From Brachynemurus nebulosus (lineage: Eukaryota; Arthropoda; Insecta; Neuroptera; Myrmeleontidae): a stretch of 64,000 nucleotides of DNA. Shown piece after piece: positions 24,768 through 35,125 of this stretch. Each line of letters starts with the position of its first letter. Position 1 is the stretch's first letter. The position numbers and the translations under genes were made by a program. Below the pieces are notes generated by a model. It had not been told where the DNA came from. It did no database searches and was given only the letters and a program-made list of their open reading frames with translations. Where the stretch lies: NCBI GenBank assembly GCA_035578155.1, contig JAPWDM010000003.1, forward strand, positions 22,470,916-22,534,915, in the 5' to 3' direction.

Positions 24768-25008
24768 AAATGAAATAAAAGCTCTTTTAAAAAACCGATT
24801 TCAAAAAGTAAAAAATAATTAATAGCACGAATTTTGAAGTCAGACGGGGCGTCGTATGAAAGAGTGCGATCGGATGTGCTTCAAAAATTCATGAATTCTT
24901 CTAGGTCTACATTTTTTTATACTACTTCCCGCCTGACTTCCAAATTCGTGCTATTAATTATTTTTTACTTTTTGAGTCGGTTTTAAAAAAAAAGCTTTTA
25001 TTTTATAC
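24768..25008. mobile_element. Fold-back element with about 90-bp arms
   Basis: Left arm 24768-24850 and right arm about 24925-25008 are inverted copies. Shared segments include AATAATTAATAGCACGAATT, AAAGCTCTTTTAAAAAACCG and GACTTC next to CGGG. The roughly 70-bp loop is unique. Non-coding; no clear target duplication. Confidence 0.7.
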
Positions 25009-26044
25009 CTTTAAGTGACAATGTTTATGAGTCCACCCCATTACAATTTTTAATTTGGTTTTTTAAATTTCTTTTTTAATAAATTCCAAATTTCATATGT
25101 TTCGGTGAAATAGTTTCTAAAATACCAGCGTCCAAAAATCATAATTTTGGGCACTCACTGACTTGGCTTTGAAATTTGGGAACATTAATAATGTTTAAAG
25201 TAATCAAAGAATTTTTTAAACTAAGTACTGATAGAGAATTATATTTAGGATAATTGGATCAATATAAATTATTAAAAAAATATGTTACTATAGATATTAA
25301 AGTAAATAATTTTGCATATACAAATTTTAGATTTTTCATAATTATTCCTATCATTCATATTGTTGAAGATGGTAAAAGATTACTCAGCCAATGTCAACAA
25401 AATTTTCATGGGACCACCTGAAGAACTTTATCTACTAACTAAAAAAAGAATGGCGAAAATTGGGCCAAAAATGTGGAAGAAATAGGTGTATATACATAAA
25501 AAAAGCATACGGGTTAAATTGAGAACCTCCTCGTTTTTGAAGTCGGTTAAAAAAACAATATTGAAAACTTTGGGAATCTTCAAGTTTTAAATTTTTAACT
25601 ACTGTTTTTAGTGCTTTAAAAATTTTATATACGTGATGACGTGATGACGTAATCAAGTTAAATTCTCTTTAAAATTAATAGCTACGAAGATGAAACAAAT
25701 TAAATGTTTGTAAAATTTGGACATAAATTATTCAAAAATTGTCTTTTTTACTGTCAAATTCACCAGGTTGTTCAGAAAATGTAACATACTTCCCGGATGT
25801 GATTTTTCTGTTAAAATACATCTTAATAAGGACAGAAGATCAACCAAAATTCGCTCTCCTAAATGCTAAATACCAAATTTGAAAACATGATGGTGATGGC
25901 GCTGGGAATGATAATTGCTTACAATTAGGTCTCATACATACTTGATTATTGCTTCGACTAAATTGCTAACTAAATTGCTTAATTTAAATCGATGAACCTG
26001 ACAGTTTCTACCCAACTAAACTATTTAGTTGTTAGGGATACGCC
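25009..26044. other. AT-rich stretch with a GAAGTCGGTT repeat fragment
   Basis: At about 25500-25560 the segment GAACCTCCTCGTTTTTGAAG followed by TCGGTTAAAAA resembles a repeat phrase I recognise as common in insect genomes. Its extent here is unclear. The 73-codon minus-strand frame 25435-25656 overlaps it and is not a gene I recognise. Confidence 0.4.
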
Positions 26045-26563
26045 TACAGCTGAACCTTTTTTTATGCAGTCTTTTTTTGTGCGACTTTTTTATGTGGTTT
26101 TTAAAAATGCCCATTAAAATGTATAAAAATCAAAAGAGAGTAAGAAATTTAAACATTAATTACAATAATATTTTCTTTGATAAAATAACTTATTGACTGT
26201 TTTTAAGCATTTAGTCAATACATTGTATAAGAATATACGTTATTGTATCATTAAGTATTTTTATAAATAATATATCTATCACAATTTTCATAAAATTATA
26301 AAAAAAATGAAATAAAATGTCCTCATGTGTATATTAATACTTTATCTTGTTTAGAAAAGAAACTTATATGCAAATCGAGAGGTTTTGAGCGTTTTGAATT
26401 ATGTGTTTTCTATGAAAATTTTTTTAAGCGGTCCCGATCCACCGCATAATAAAAGATTTTTTTACAATCTGGACCGAATTATACTTTTTTAGCTATTTAT
26501 AAAGTTTTTGAACATTTTTTTTATGCGGCCCTTATCCACCGCATAAAAAAAGGTTCAGCTGTA
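26045..26563. mobile_element. TA-flanked MITE, 515 bp
   Basis: Element 26047-26561. Both ends read CAGCTGAACCTTTTTTTATG, allowing length variation in the T run, with TA on each side. The right half repeats an internal ATCCACCGCATAA motif (26430 and 26533). No coding capacity. TA flanks suggest a Tc1/mariner-type transposase supplied in trans. Confidence 0.8.
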
Positions 26564-26931
26564 CTATCAATCAGTTTAATAATCTATCAGAGATTGTCAA
26601 ATTGCTCGTTTGTCTACTACTCATGCACAATTATCTTTGATTGATTCGATTATAAAATAAGACTAAACAGTTACCACAGCTACAAATCTACTGTTTAGTC
26701 AAATATGTGTGTGCTGCATATCGATAACTGTCCAACTTTTTAATCAAAAAAAATGATTGATATAGTTTTTTGATTTTTCTGTCGAGCTACTATCGTAGTC
26801 CTTTAGTCCTTTAAACATAGTCTTTTAACATACTACAACTAAAGTCGTATGTGTGCGCCTAGTCTTACTGAAGCAAAAGGAATCATCGATATTACATAAA
26901 TATTCAAAATGAAGTTAAACCAATTTTTAGT

Positions 26932-27803
26932 TACCGTAAAACCGTCTAGACTCGGACAACTTTTTACACTTTTTGGTACAATTTGATGTTTATACATGTT
27001 TCCTTCATAGATATCACCAATAAAAGTATTACCATTAGAAAGAGCGTATATTATTTGTTATATCTCTGACCCATTTGTTTCATTATAAGTAAAAATAAAA
27101 AAAAAAAATTAGTAAGTGTCCGGGTCTACACCCCAAATCCGTCTTGACCCGAACACTTACTTAAATAATGTAATAACATGCAAACTAACCTCTCCCGTCG
27201 GGGTTAGGACAGTGTTTTATATCGTCTGATGTCTTTGAACCTGTCAAAGGCTTCAAAACATTTAGTGGGAAGGGAGAGGGGTCAATACATAGTATGCCTC
27301 TCTATGAAGTAAACATGTGATATGACACCAGAAGGAGGTATAAACGGCGTAATTCTGGCGGGAATATAACGTATGGATAGTGGGAGTTACAGCCAGTGCG
27401 AATCGCGGCCATAGTGTAATAAACTGTCCGGGTCTAAACGGATATATGTATATAGCATGTATTTTTTTATATATACATCGAATATAACTTCAAACATCAT
27501 TAAATGATGCGCGATAAAATTCTGAACACATACATATCAAAATTAAAACAATATGACAATTATGACGAAAATTACATGTCTAAGTTAGACACACATTTTA
27601 TTTCTTTGAAAAACTGGAGAATAGTAGTCCTGTAAAATGAGATTGTAAAAAGTTGAAATCCGAAGTTCTTATTGGTACAGCTGTTTAGAGGATGTTTTTC
27701 TCTCTAATGACGTCAAGAACAAATGTTTATTGTAGCAAGTTAATGTAGAAACTACTTACTTTGAAGATTGGTGCAGTGTCCGGGTCTAGACGGTTTTACA
27801 GTA
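26932..27803. mobile_element. TA-flanked element with repeated CCGGGTCTA motif, 868 bp
   Basis: Element 26934-27801. The ends are CCGTAAAACCGTCTAGAC and the complement of CTGTAAAACCGTCTAGAC, flanked by TA. The motif GTCCGGGTCTA recurs internally at 27118 and 27427 and at the right end at 27777; a related GACCCGAACACTTACT lies at 27152. No transposase frame. The superfamily is probably Tc1/mariner/pogo-type, from the TA. Confidence 0.78.
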
Positions 27804-29183
27804 GTTTATTATTAAACAGAAAATGATGAGAGAATCAGGAGAAGCAATATCCTGGATATTAACAATCATTACAAAATTATTAATTATTAATATCTAACCA
27901 ATAATTTTCGTTTTAAACTACGACTTATATATGTATTGCATTGCAAAATGCAATTTCAAATATATTTTTTAATTAAAATATTTCTCTGACAATTTTTTGT
28001 TTGCACATTTTAACGAACAAAAAACAAATGAATACAAATTGTTAAATTTAGAACAATAATTTAAAATGTTCCGTTTTTCGACACTTTCTTTTATTAATTC
28101 ACTTACCTCAGTAGGTATTTGCTCAAGTTAACTATGAATATTGTGGAATTACTTAAAAATATATAATTAACATTTTGTTTAGTCACCGCGCGCGCAGAGT
28201 GAATTTACCATTTGTTACAGTAAATAAGTAAAGATTGCGTTGTCGAGTTAAATAGTTTACTTTTTATAATTATGAAATCGCACTGGCTGTTTTTTTTTTT
28301 TTTTTGTTATTTTGTTAACAATATCAGTTTGCAATTTATGTTATTATTTAAAACCATCTAATATAAATTATTTTGTTTGGAACCTGTATAGTTTAAATGA
28401 TATTGCAGAATTTTAATCTTATGTTACTTATTTACTAGCAGAAGTTAAAGATTTTTTTTTTTTTTGTTGGTTTGCTTCATGATGATGAAGAAATCAGTAA
28501 TTAAATTTAATATAAATAATAGTAGAAACTAAAAATTTTGTACCAATATTTTATAAATATTAACTAACAAGGAAACAGCAAGAAGTCGAAAATTTAAAAA
28601 AATCTGAAACTTCATCAATATGTAGAGGGTGATTATCTAATAACAAAAAAATACCAATTGCTGCTAAAAGACGATATTAAAGGTGAAACACCCCCACAAA
28701 GTTATAACTCATAGACATAAAAATTGATGAAATTTTATTTATACATTCATTCCGTGCCGAAATTATAGACACCTCTCTTAGACACTACTATAAATGAATG
28801 AAAAATATATTAAAGAATTATAATTTATTTAATAAAAGCCATACATCTGCTCATTTTGCCTTAAAAAATTTTTCTTTATTATCTCGTAAGTACTCGCTTT
28901 GGGAAATTAAGCACAGTATTAAAAAAAAACGAACTTTTTCCTTTAAAGAAATAGTAATTTTCCTTTAAAGAAATAGTCCGAATAAACTGATATATTTGTC
29001 CACCTTGGGCACTGTAGTCGAATTTCCTATCCCCTGCAGACAAAAGCGCATAGCGGATAGGTATCTTACAGAGTTTTAATAATAATTAAGTATACCTAAC
29101 ATTATTTTTTGGATCCGCACATTTTTAAGGGGTGGAACAATCCTTCAAAAATTTAAAATTGACGAATTTTTGTTTCACTTATT
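27804..29183. other. AT-rich stretch with poly-T runs
   Basis: Long T runs lie near 28290 and 28450, and a short tandem duplication of TTTCCTTTAAAGAAATAGT near 28938-28978. No gene or element end was identified. Confidence 0.45.
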
Positions 29184-29392
29184 ATTACACAAGGGATTTG
29201 TATTTTTTCGAATAAATTTGGGTTTGTCTAACGAAAATTTGTTGCCCAGCAATTTAACGAGAACTGTCAGCGAAGCTGAAGCGTTTTTGTTAGTTGACAG
29301 TTCTTCGAGTTAAATTGCTTTTACGCAAGAAATTTGAGTTGCAGAAAACACAAATTTATTCAGAAAAAATATAGAACTCAAGTGTAATACGG
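29184..29392. repeat. Fold-back repeat, about 210 bp
   Basis: The left arm (TTATTACACAAGGG ... GCAATTTAACGAGAACTGTC) pairs with the right arm (TGACAGTTCTTCGAGTTAAA ... CTCAAGTGTAATAC). The core AGCGAAGCTGAAGCG is at the centre. Arms are about 95 bp and imperfect. Same architecture as the fold-backs at 5.5, 54.0 and 59.3 kb. Non-coding. Confidence 0.75.
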
Positions 29393-30036
29393 TAAGACAA
29401 TTTAACGAATAAAATAAATTAGTATAATTCATATTATTATTTAATACATTGTTACTGTATGGTTCTGAAATCAGATTATTTTACCAATACGAATTTTTGT
29501 TTCATTTTTATCGTGTTTACCTACAATTAAATGACCAATGAAATATTTGTACCATTTTTTTTCGCTGTAAAAATCTGTTCTAATGTTTTTTCCATGGTAA
29601 AAGTGAAAAAACTACAATATTCTTATGAGACTTGACACACATGATTTAAATCGTCACATAATATATTACATTAAGATGTAATAATGAAAATATATTTTGT
29701 TTCCATACATTTCTGGGAGACGAAATAACAAATTTGAAATTGAAAATTTAAAAATCGTTGGAATTTTGTTTTTTGGTTAGGTACCAAGAGATCCTAGGTT
29801 TCAATTCCAGCTGTTTCACTTTAAAAGCTTTTCAATCAGTATGTGATTTAAATTAGCATAATGATTTTGCTATACATACCAAAGGTTTCAGTTTTGCTGA
29901 ACGTTAAGTGAGCTTATGAATATTAACGTATGTTTAAATACAAACAAAAGTTCGCCATACTTAATAATATTTCACAAGCACTTGATAATATTTGAAACTC
30001 AAACATGAACAAAAAATAATAATAATAATAAGGAAT
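29393..30036. other. AT-rich stretch, nothing recognised
   Basis: A (AAT)n run precedes the next repeat at about 30015-30030. No gene was found. Confidence 0.45.
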
Positions 30037-30374
30037 AAAATACTGTCGCAGCATCGTGCATAACATAGCGAATTTCCGTTTATGAAAATTAGTTTTTCTC
30101 GGAAACTAGTTGACATAGAATAATAGTTTAAAGACCTTTTTTATGTAATTTTTTCTCCCCTTTTAAATGATGTAAAAAAATTTGGCAAAAATTTTTGAAT
30201 AAGTGGAAATTTTGGCAAAAAACTAATTTTTTGCAAGAACAAAAACCATGTTCCTGGCATCCGACGTGTCTGGCTGAAGAACCCATCCAAGATTTTTGGA
30301 CTTCCAACGTTGTCACCAAATTTCGTAAGCCTAGGACATTTCGTTCGAGAGTTATCGTGCTGATACATATATAC

Positions 30375-30464
<90 letters not shown>

Positions 30465-30600
30465 AAATTTTAGTGAATATTATTTTCGGTTTCTAGGGAC
30501 CTCAAAACAAATTTTTGCCATAGTCCCGGGCTCAAGTCGCGTCATGACACCTACTGTAATAGCTGAATTTCCAGAATTCTTTCTGGAAATTCGCTAAAAT
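30037..30600 (+). repeat. Microsatellite-bearing interspersed repeat R1, full copy
   Basis: Starts near AAAATACTGTCGCAGCATC and ends near TTCGCTAAAAT, with a central (CATA)n(TA)n tract. A second full copy in inverted orientation lies at 43602-44144. The motif AGCGAATTTCC lies near the left end and, inverted, at the right end. A hairpin (TTTCCAGAA...TTCTGGAAA) precedes the terminal GCTAAA. This layout recalls Helitron-like DINE/MINE repeats, but that is only a hypothesis. Overlapping frames (for example 30195-30473, 92 codons) are repeat-derived. Confidence 0.8.
30370..30460. repeat. (CATA)n(TA)n microsatellite inside R1
   Basis: A few CATA units followed by about 70 bp of alternating TA. Confidence 0.93.
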
Positions 30601-30822
30601 AAAAGTGATGAAAGTAATAGTACAAAAGAATTGTCAAAACTTGCATAGATAACACTAAGAGTAGATTACATAATTATTGAAAGTTTGGACACATCTTTCA
30701 ATTAGTTCGACAGCATACATATAAATACCTTACCTGCCGTGTCACACTAATTTCACGTCTCTCAGAAACGATAGTTTTGGGAGAACTTGATTTGAATAAA
30801 ATATCAGATGATCTCAATTATC

Positions 30823-31639
30823 TTAGGCCTGCCACACACGTACAGTTTCAACTGACAGTTTGAACTGAACAGTTCAACTATACAGTTTATACTCTACGTG
30901 TGTGGGTATTTCAGTCTCAATTCAACGCAACTGTACAGTTAAACTGAGTCGAATGAAATTTCAATTTTTTAAACTGAAAGGTTCAACTGATTGTTGCGTG
31001 GGTGGGAGTTCAACTGTGCAGTTCCCAGTTCAATTTGTGTCAGGAGCACAGACCAATGATCACTATTATTATTATTATACAACTAGACAAAGCGTAAAGC
31101 TAGTTTGTAGGCATTTTTCTTGTGGCAGGTAACGGGATGAGATGGGTGAGATTTAAGGAATATAATATATTGTCCACTTTTCCGCAAATGGAACTATAAT
31201 TAAAACGAATACCGCTCTTTTTCTTTCAAAATTTTACAGTTTCTTCTCAAGAAAGTAAAATTTTATTATCAATATTATATTTTGACAATAATTATATGAA
31301 AACGTTACTACAAATACCACAGGTTATCGCATTGATTACTACATTACAGAATACTATTAAGTCGTATACTGGCCGTATCTGGCTGCTTCATTTATAAATT
31401 GATAGAGTGAGTCTAGAGGATATACAGAATATGTTCTTTAGTCCGTGGTCAGGAGCAAGTACGTTTGATTTTTTTTTTAACAATATAATTTTCGCGGAAT
31501 TAAAGATGTTGCTGGGTGCAATTGTCCTGCTATTTCCAATCCATTGTAAAAACTGAAGGATTGAACTGTACGTGTGTGTGCTTCTACAGTGTACAGTTTA
31601 AACTATTCAGTTGAAACTGTACGTGTGTGGCGGGCTTTA
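30823..31639. mobile_element. PIF/Harbinger-like non-autonomous element, 811 bp
   Basis: Element 30826-31636, flanked by TTA at 30823-30825 and 31637-31639. The ends GGCCTGCCACACACGTACAG and the complement of AGCCCGCCACACACGTACAG continue as inverted repeats into TTTCAACTGA. TTA duplication with GGCC-type ends fits PIF/Harbinger. ACAGTT.AACTG motifs recur in both terminal regions. The 76-codon frame 30902-31132 shows no transposase or Myb-like motif, so the element is non-autonomous. Confidence 0.75.
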
Positions 31640-31793
31640 GACATTATTAAATATCTCAAATATTTGATTTTTATTATATAACGGGTGGTTAAATTGTAAG
31701 GGCCGATGTTGAATGTGAACCACACCTAAACGTCAAGTTTTTTTCTGCATTTCATTTGACATTTCTCAATTTCAGACTAACTCAATTTGAACC

Positions 31794-32879
31794 ATGGAAA
31801 GATACACAATCGAGCAACGTGTTAAAGTTATTCAGGCTTATTATGAAAATGGGCGTTCAAACCAAAATGCATATCGTGCACTTCGTGATTTTTTCGGTCA
31901 ATTTAATCGTCCAAATGTGCGTACAATCGGAAAAATCGTGCAAAAATTTGAGAAAACTGGGTCTGTAGGAGATGTAAAAACACCAGTGCATGCTCGTACA
32001 GCTCGTACTGCAGAAAATATTGCTGCTGTTCGCGATAGTGTGGCTGAAGAGCCGTCCACCTCAACTCGTCGTCGTGCCCAACAATTGCACCTCTCACGCT
32101 CGTCGTTGATGAACATTATGCATAAAGACTTACATTTACACGCTTACAAGGTGCAATTGACTCAAGAACTAAAGCCTCTTGACCATACCAAACGTCGTCA
32201 GTGGTCAGAATGGTGGCAAGAAATGGCAACAGTGGATGATCAATTTTCGAAGAAAATCATCTTCAGTGATGAGGCACATTTTCACCTCAGTGGATTCGTC
32301 AATAAGCAGAATTGCCGCATTTGGGCGAATGATAATCCAAGAGTGATTGTCGAAAAACCAATGTACCCACAAAGAGTGACTGTTTGGTGCGGTTTATGGG
32401 CTGGCGGCATCATCGGGCCGTATTTTTTCCAAAATGAGGCCGGTCAGGCAGTTACTGTGAATGGTGTTCGCTATCGTGAGATGATAACGAACTTTTTATG
32501 GCCCGAATTGGAAGATATGGATGTGGACGATATGTGGTTCCAACAGGATGGTGCCACTTGCCACACAGCCAACGAAACAATGGCTCTTTTGCGCGACAAA
32601 TTCAATGGCCGTGTTATCTCACGTGGTGGCGATGTCAATTGGCCGCCAAGATCATGTGATTTGACACCGTTGGACTTCTTTCTTTGGGGTTATTTGAAAG
32701 AAAAGGTGTACGTCGATAAGCCAGCAACAATTCAAGAGCTAAAGGATGAGATAATTCGGCACATTAACGGCATAGAACCTCAATTATGCCTCAGCGTCAT
32801 CGAAAATTTGGACCATCGGATGGAGGTGTGCCGCCGAGGTCGTGGCGGCCATTTGGCCGATATTTTGTTCCATACATAA
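31794..32879 (+). CDS. mariner-family DD41D transposase
   Basis: A 361-residue cut-and-paste transposase that binds the element's inverted ends and moves it into TA sites. The N-terminal helix-turn-helix region lies at about residues 6-55 (TIEQRVKVIQAYYENG) and a second DNA-binding helix region at about 75-125. The DDE/D nuclease core spans about 155-300. The catalytic acids are D159 (IIFSDEAHFHL), D252 (WFQQDGATCH) and D294 (SCDLTPLDFFLWG). With 41 residues between D252 and D294 it is DD41D, the spacing described for the rosa/Visitor-type group of Tc1/mariner, rather than DD34D mariner. Length is normal for the family and no frame break is visible. The ATG at 31794 sits in AACCATGG and is the first in-frame start after the 5' terminal repeat. 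It is the only intact gene in the window. Confidence 0.96.
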   Translation: MERYTIEQRVKVIQAYYENGRSNQNAYRALRDFFGQFNRPNVRTIGKIVQKFEKTGSVGDVKTPVHARTARTAENIAAVRDSVAEEPSTSTRRRAQQLHLSRSSLMNIMHKDLHLHAYKVQLTQELKPLDHTKRRQWSEWWQEMATVDDQFSKKIIFSDEAHFHLSGFVNKQNCRIWANDNPRVIVEKPMYPQRVTVWCGLWAGGIIGPYFFQNEAGQAVTVNGVRYREMITNFLWPELEDMDVDDMWFQQDGATCHTANETMALLRDKFNGRVISRGGDVNWPPRSCDLTPLDFFLWGYLKEKVYVDKPATIQELKDEIIRHINGIEPQLCLSVIENLDHRMEVCRRGRGGHLADILFHT

Positions 32880-32901
32880 TTGAACCATACTATATTATCA
32901 T

Positions 32902-32907
32902 AATAAA
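32902..32907 (+). terminator. Polyadenylation signal of the transposase
   Basis: AATAAA, 23 bases after the stop codon and inside the 3' terminal repeat of the mariner element. Confidence 0.6.
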
Positions 32908-32986
32908 AAGAAATGACAATAATTTCCTAAATAATTTGTGTTTTATTCAAAATCAACATCGGCCCTTAAAATTTAACCACCCATTA

Positions 32987-33853
32987 TTATACGTTATTGA
33001 TTCAACGTTGCAGGATTGATTTAATAAGATATAAATACACTATTTGAAAATATAGGAAATAGGGAATGTGATGCAATCAAAATAAAAATTAAAAAATACA
33101 ATACATAGATTAATTATTATATTATTATTAACAAATTAACTAATTTTATTGTCAATATATAGGCTAGGGATTGAGTAGAATCCTTTAAACGTTGTTACGC
33201 GTAATTGTTGTATCTCAAGATACATGACATTCGTGTGACACGGCAGTTACAATACTTTTCTTGTATTATAATATACTATATTCCAAGTGAGGTAAATTTA
33301 AACTTTGGAGAATTATTGATAAACTTATACATCCATCTAATTAACTTATATTGTTTCCACTATTGCGTTGAATTTTGTTACACTGGCTGACGTTTCTCCA
33401 TTATTATAATTAAAACTAATTTTTACCAATAACATTTTCTGAAAAACCAATTAAATTTGATTATATAATTTTTTCTTTTTAATGTGACAAAAGAAAATAT
33501 ATCTACATTTCATGAACATATATTTGCATTGACCGTACATATTAGCTAGTAGGTAAGTAAATATTTAATAAGCAGTAATTATAATTGTAGGAAATGGGAT
33601 AGACAAAAAATTTCTAACATATGAATGTATGTATGTAGTATAATTAAGTACTGAAGTTTTTGGTCTACAGATATAAAATTTTATTGTTACGAAAAGTTTT
33701 CCGTAAGATTGCGAATTAATTTTCTTCACACAATTCAAATGTTTTTTCCGACTTTGATAATTTGAATTTTGTAACGATATATTTACCAATTATTGATATT
33801 TTGGTTAATTAAAGACGGTCAAAGATTAAATATTGCGACATTTTTTGAATATT
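32987..33853. other. AT-rich stretch, nothing recognised
   Basis: No gene or repeat end was found. Frames at 33205-33390 (+) and 33565-33789 (-) have no recognisable domains. Confidence 0.45.
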
Positions 33854-34539
33854 TTAAGGGGGTATTCTAGTCTAGAGGCTCGATTTTGAGGTGATTTTAC
33901 GGGCGTAATAAAAAAATAAACATTTTTAGTATCAATTTTTTTAACATTTTTTATTGATATTTGAAAAGTATAAAGAAATTTTAAAAAAAATCAAAATTGA
34001 AATCGGTATAGGCCGGCAAAGTAGGGATTCAAAAAAAAAGGTGTCTCCTGGTTGACGTGATTCCAACTCTCCTGGTGATCTGAAACATAAAATTTTAGTT
34101 AATTCTTAATAAACAAGGATCTAAAATTAGTTGGACGTAGTCGATTTGAAAAAATAAATTTTTTCACAAAATGGCGTCCATTGAAAAAAAATCATTTTTT
34201 CGCCTCCTTTTTTCAACTTTAGAAATTTTTTTAAAATAAATAGTAAAATAAATTCCAAAAACTCCTACGTCGGAGCAATTTTGATATTATTAAGAAGGCC
34301 TGTACCAAATTTCAAGTAAATCGGTGCATTAAAACTTGAGATATCATGCCAACCGTATCAAAAAAAGTAGTTTCTAGTAATTTATATTAAAAACTTGAAT
34401 TTAACACTGAAAAGATACGCAGTACACAGGGAAAAATAACCAAAACTCCGAAAATAATTGGAATTTCCGGAAATCCTTAACTTTGAAAATATGAAAAAAA
34501 TCGATTTTTTCGAATTTCTAGACTAGAATACCCCTTTAA
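33854..34539. mobile_element. TTAA-flanked non-autonomous element (TATTCTAGTCTAGA ends)
   Basis: TTAA at 33854-33857 and 34536-34539. The ends are GGGGGTATTCTAGTCTAGA and the complement of GGGGTATTCTAGTCTAGAAA. About 680 bp, no coding frame. It shares general phrases with the other TTAA elements (CAAATTTCAAGTAAATCGG; AAAATGGCG), suggesting related families with different ends. Confidence 0.78.
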
Positions 34540-34694
34540 AGAAATATTAATAGAAAATATTTAAATTACTATATTGAGCTGAATTGTGTGTTAGATTACA
34601 TAGTTTTAGCAGAGAAGATAAAAAAATGTAATATTCACTAGACCGATTTTGACTACTTCTGTGGTCCTCTTTGTACTTCAACTACAGTAATCAT

Positions 34695-34790
34695 AAAATA
34701 CCTCTGTCGTACCATCCTGCATAACAGCGAATTTCTGGTCACAAAAATTAGCTCAGTGTGAAATTCAGTATTTCGCAAACGAAGCTTAAA
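34695..34790 (+). repeat. R1 repeat, left-end fragment
   Basis: AAATACCTCTGTCGTACCAT followed by CCTGCATAACAGCGAATTTC matches the left end of R1. Homology fades after about 95 bp. Confidence 0.6.
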
Positions 34791-35125
34791 AATGAAAAAT
34801 GGTATTAAGACAAACCTTAACTTTACTTCAAGCAACCCTATATAACAATGTCCAACACGATGTATCACGTGAGAAAAGCTATAATATAAACACCATAACT
34901 AACTTTCATATACTTTTATATACAGCTATAAACATATTTTTTAATTTTTCTCGAATACTAATTTGTGTAGGAAAATGATTCAAACATCTATCTCCGGTAG
35001 CTGCTTTCGATAGTTTTTTTTTTTTTTTTTTTTAATGAAACTTAATTCAAATGAATGATTAATGACAATGTGATATATTGCTGCTGGGAAGCCTATCAAA
35101 GCTGCAAGTACCTGTATTTAAGTAT
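34791..35125. other. AT-rich stretch with poly-T run
   Basis: Includes a T run of about 19 bases near 35015. Nothing else was recognised. Confidence 0.5.

Larger units (their letters stand above)
31679..32986 (+). mobile_element. Complete mariner (DD41D) element, 1304 bp
   Basis: Element 31681-32984, flanked by TA on both sides. The 32-bp inverted ends differ at 2 positions (2 and 16): left ACGGGTGGTTAAATT, right (complement) ATGGGTGGTTAAATT, both continuing AAGGGCCGATGTTGA. A single uninterrupted transposase gene fills the interior. Intact ends, duplication and gene together suggest a young, possibly active copy. Confidence 0.95.

Noticed and set aside
29785..29820. tRNA-like B box (GGTTTCAATTCC)
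   Set aside because: No matching A box or cloverleaf; weaker than the 62.6-kb candidate.
31898..32116. Minus-strand frames across the transposase gene
   Set aside because: Shadows of the real plus-strand transposase.
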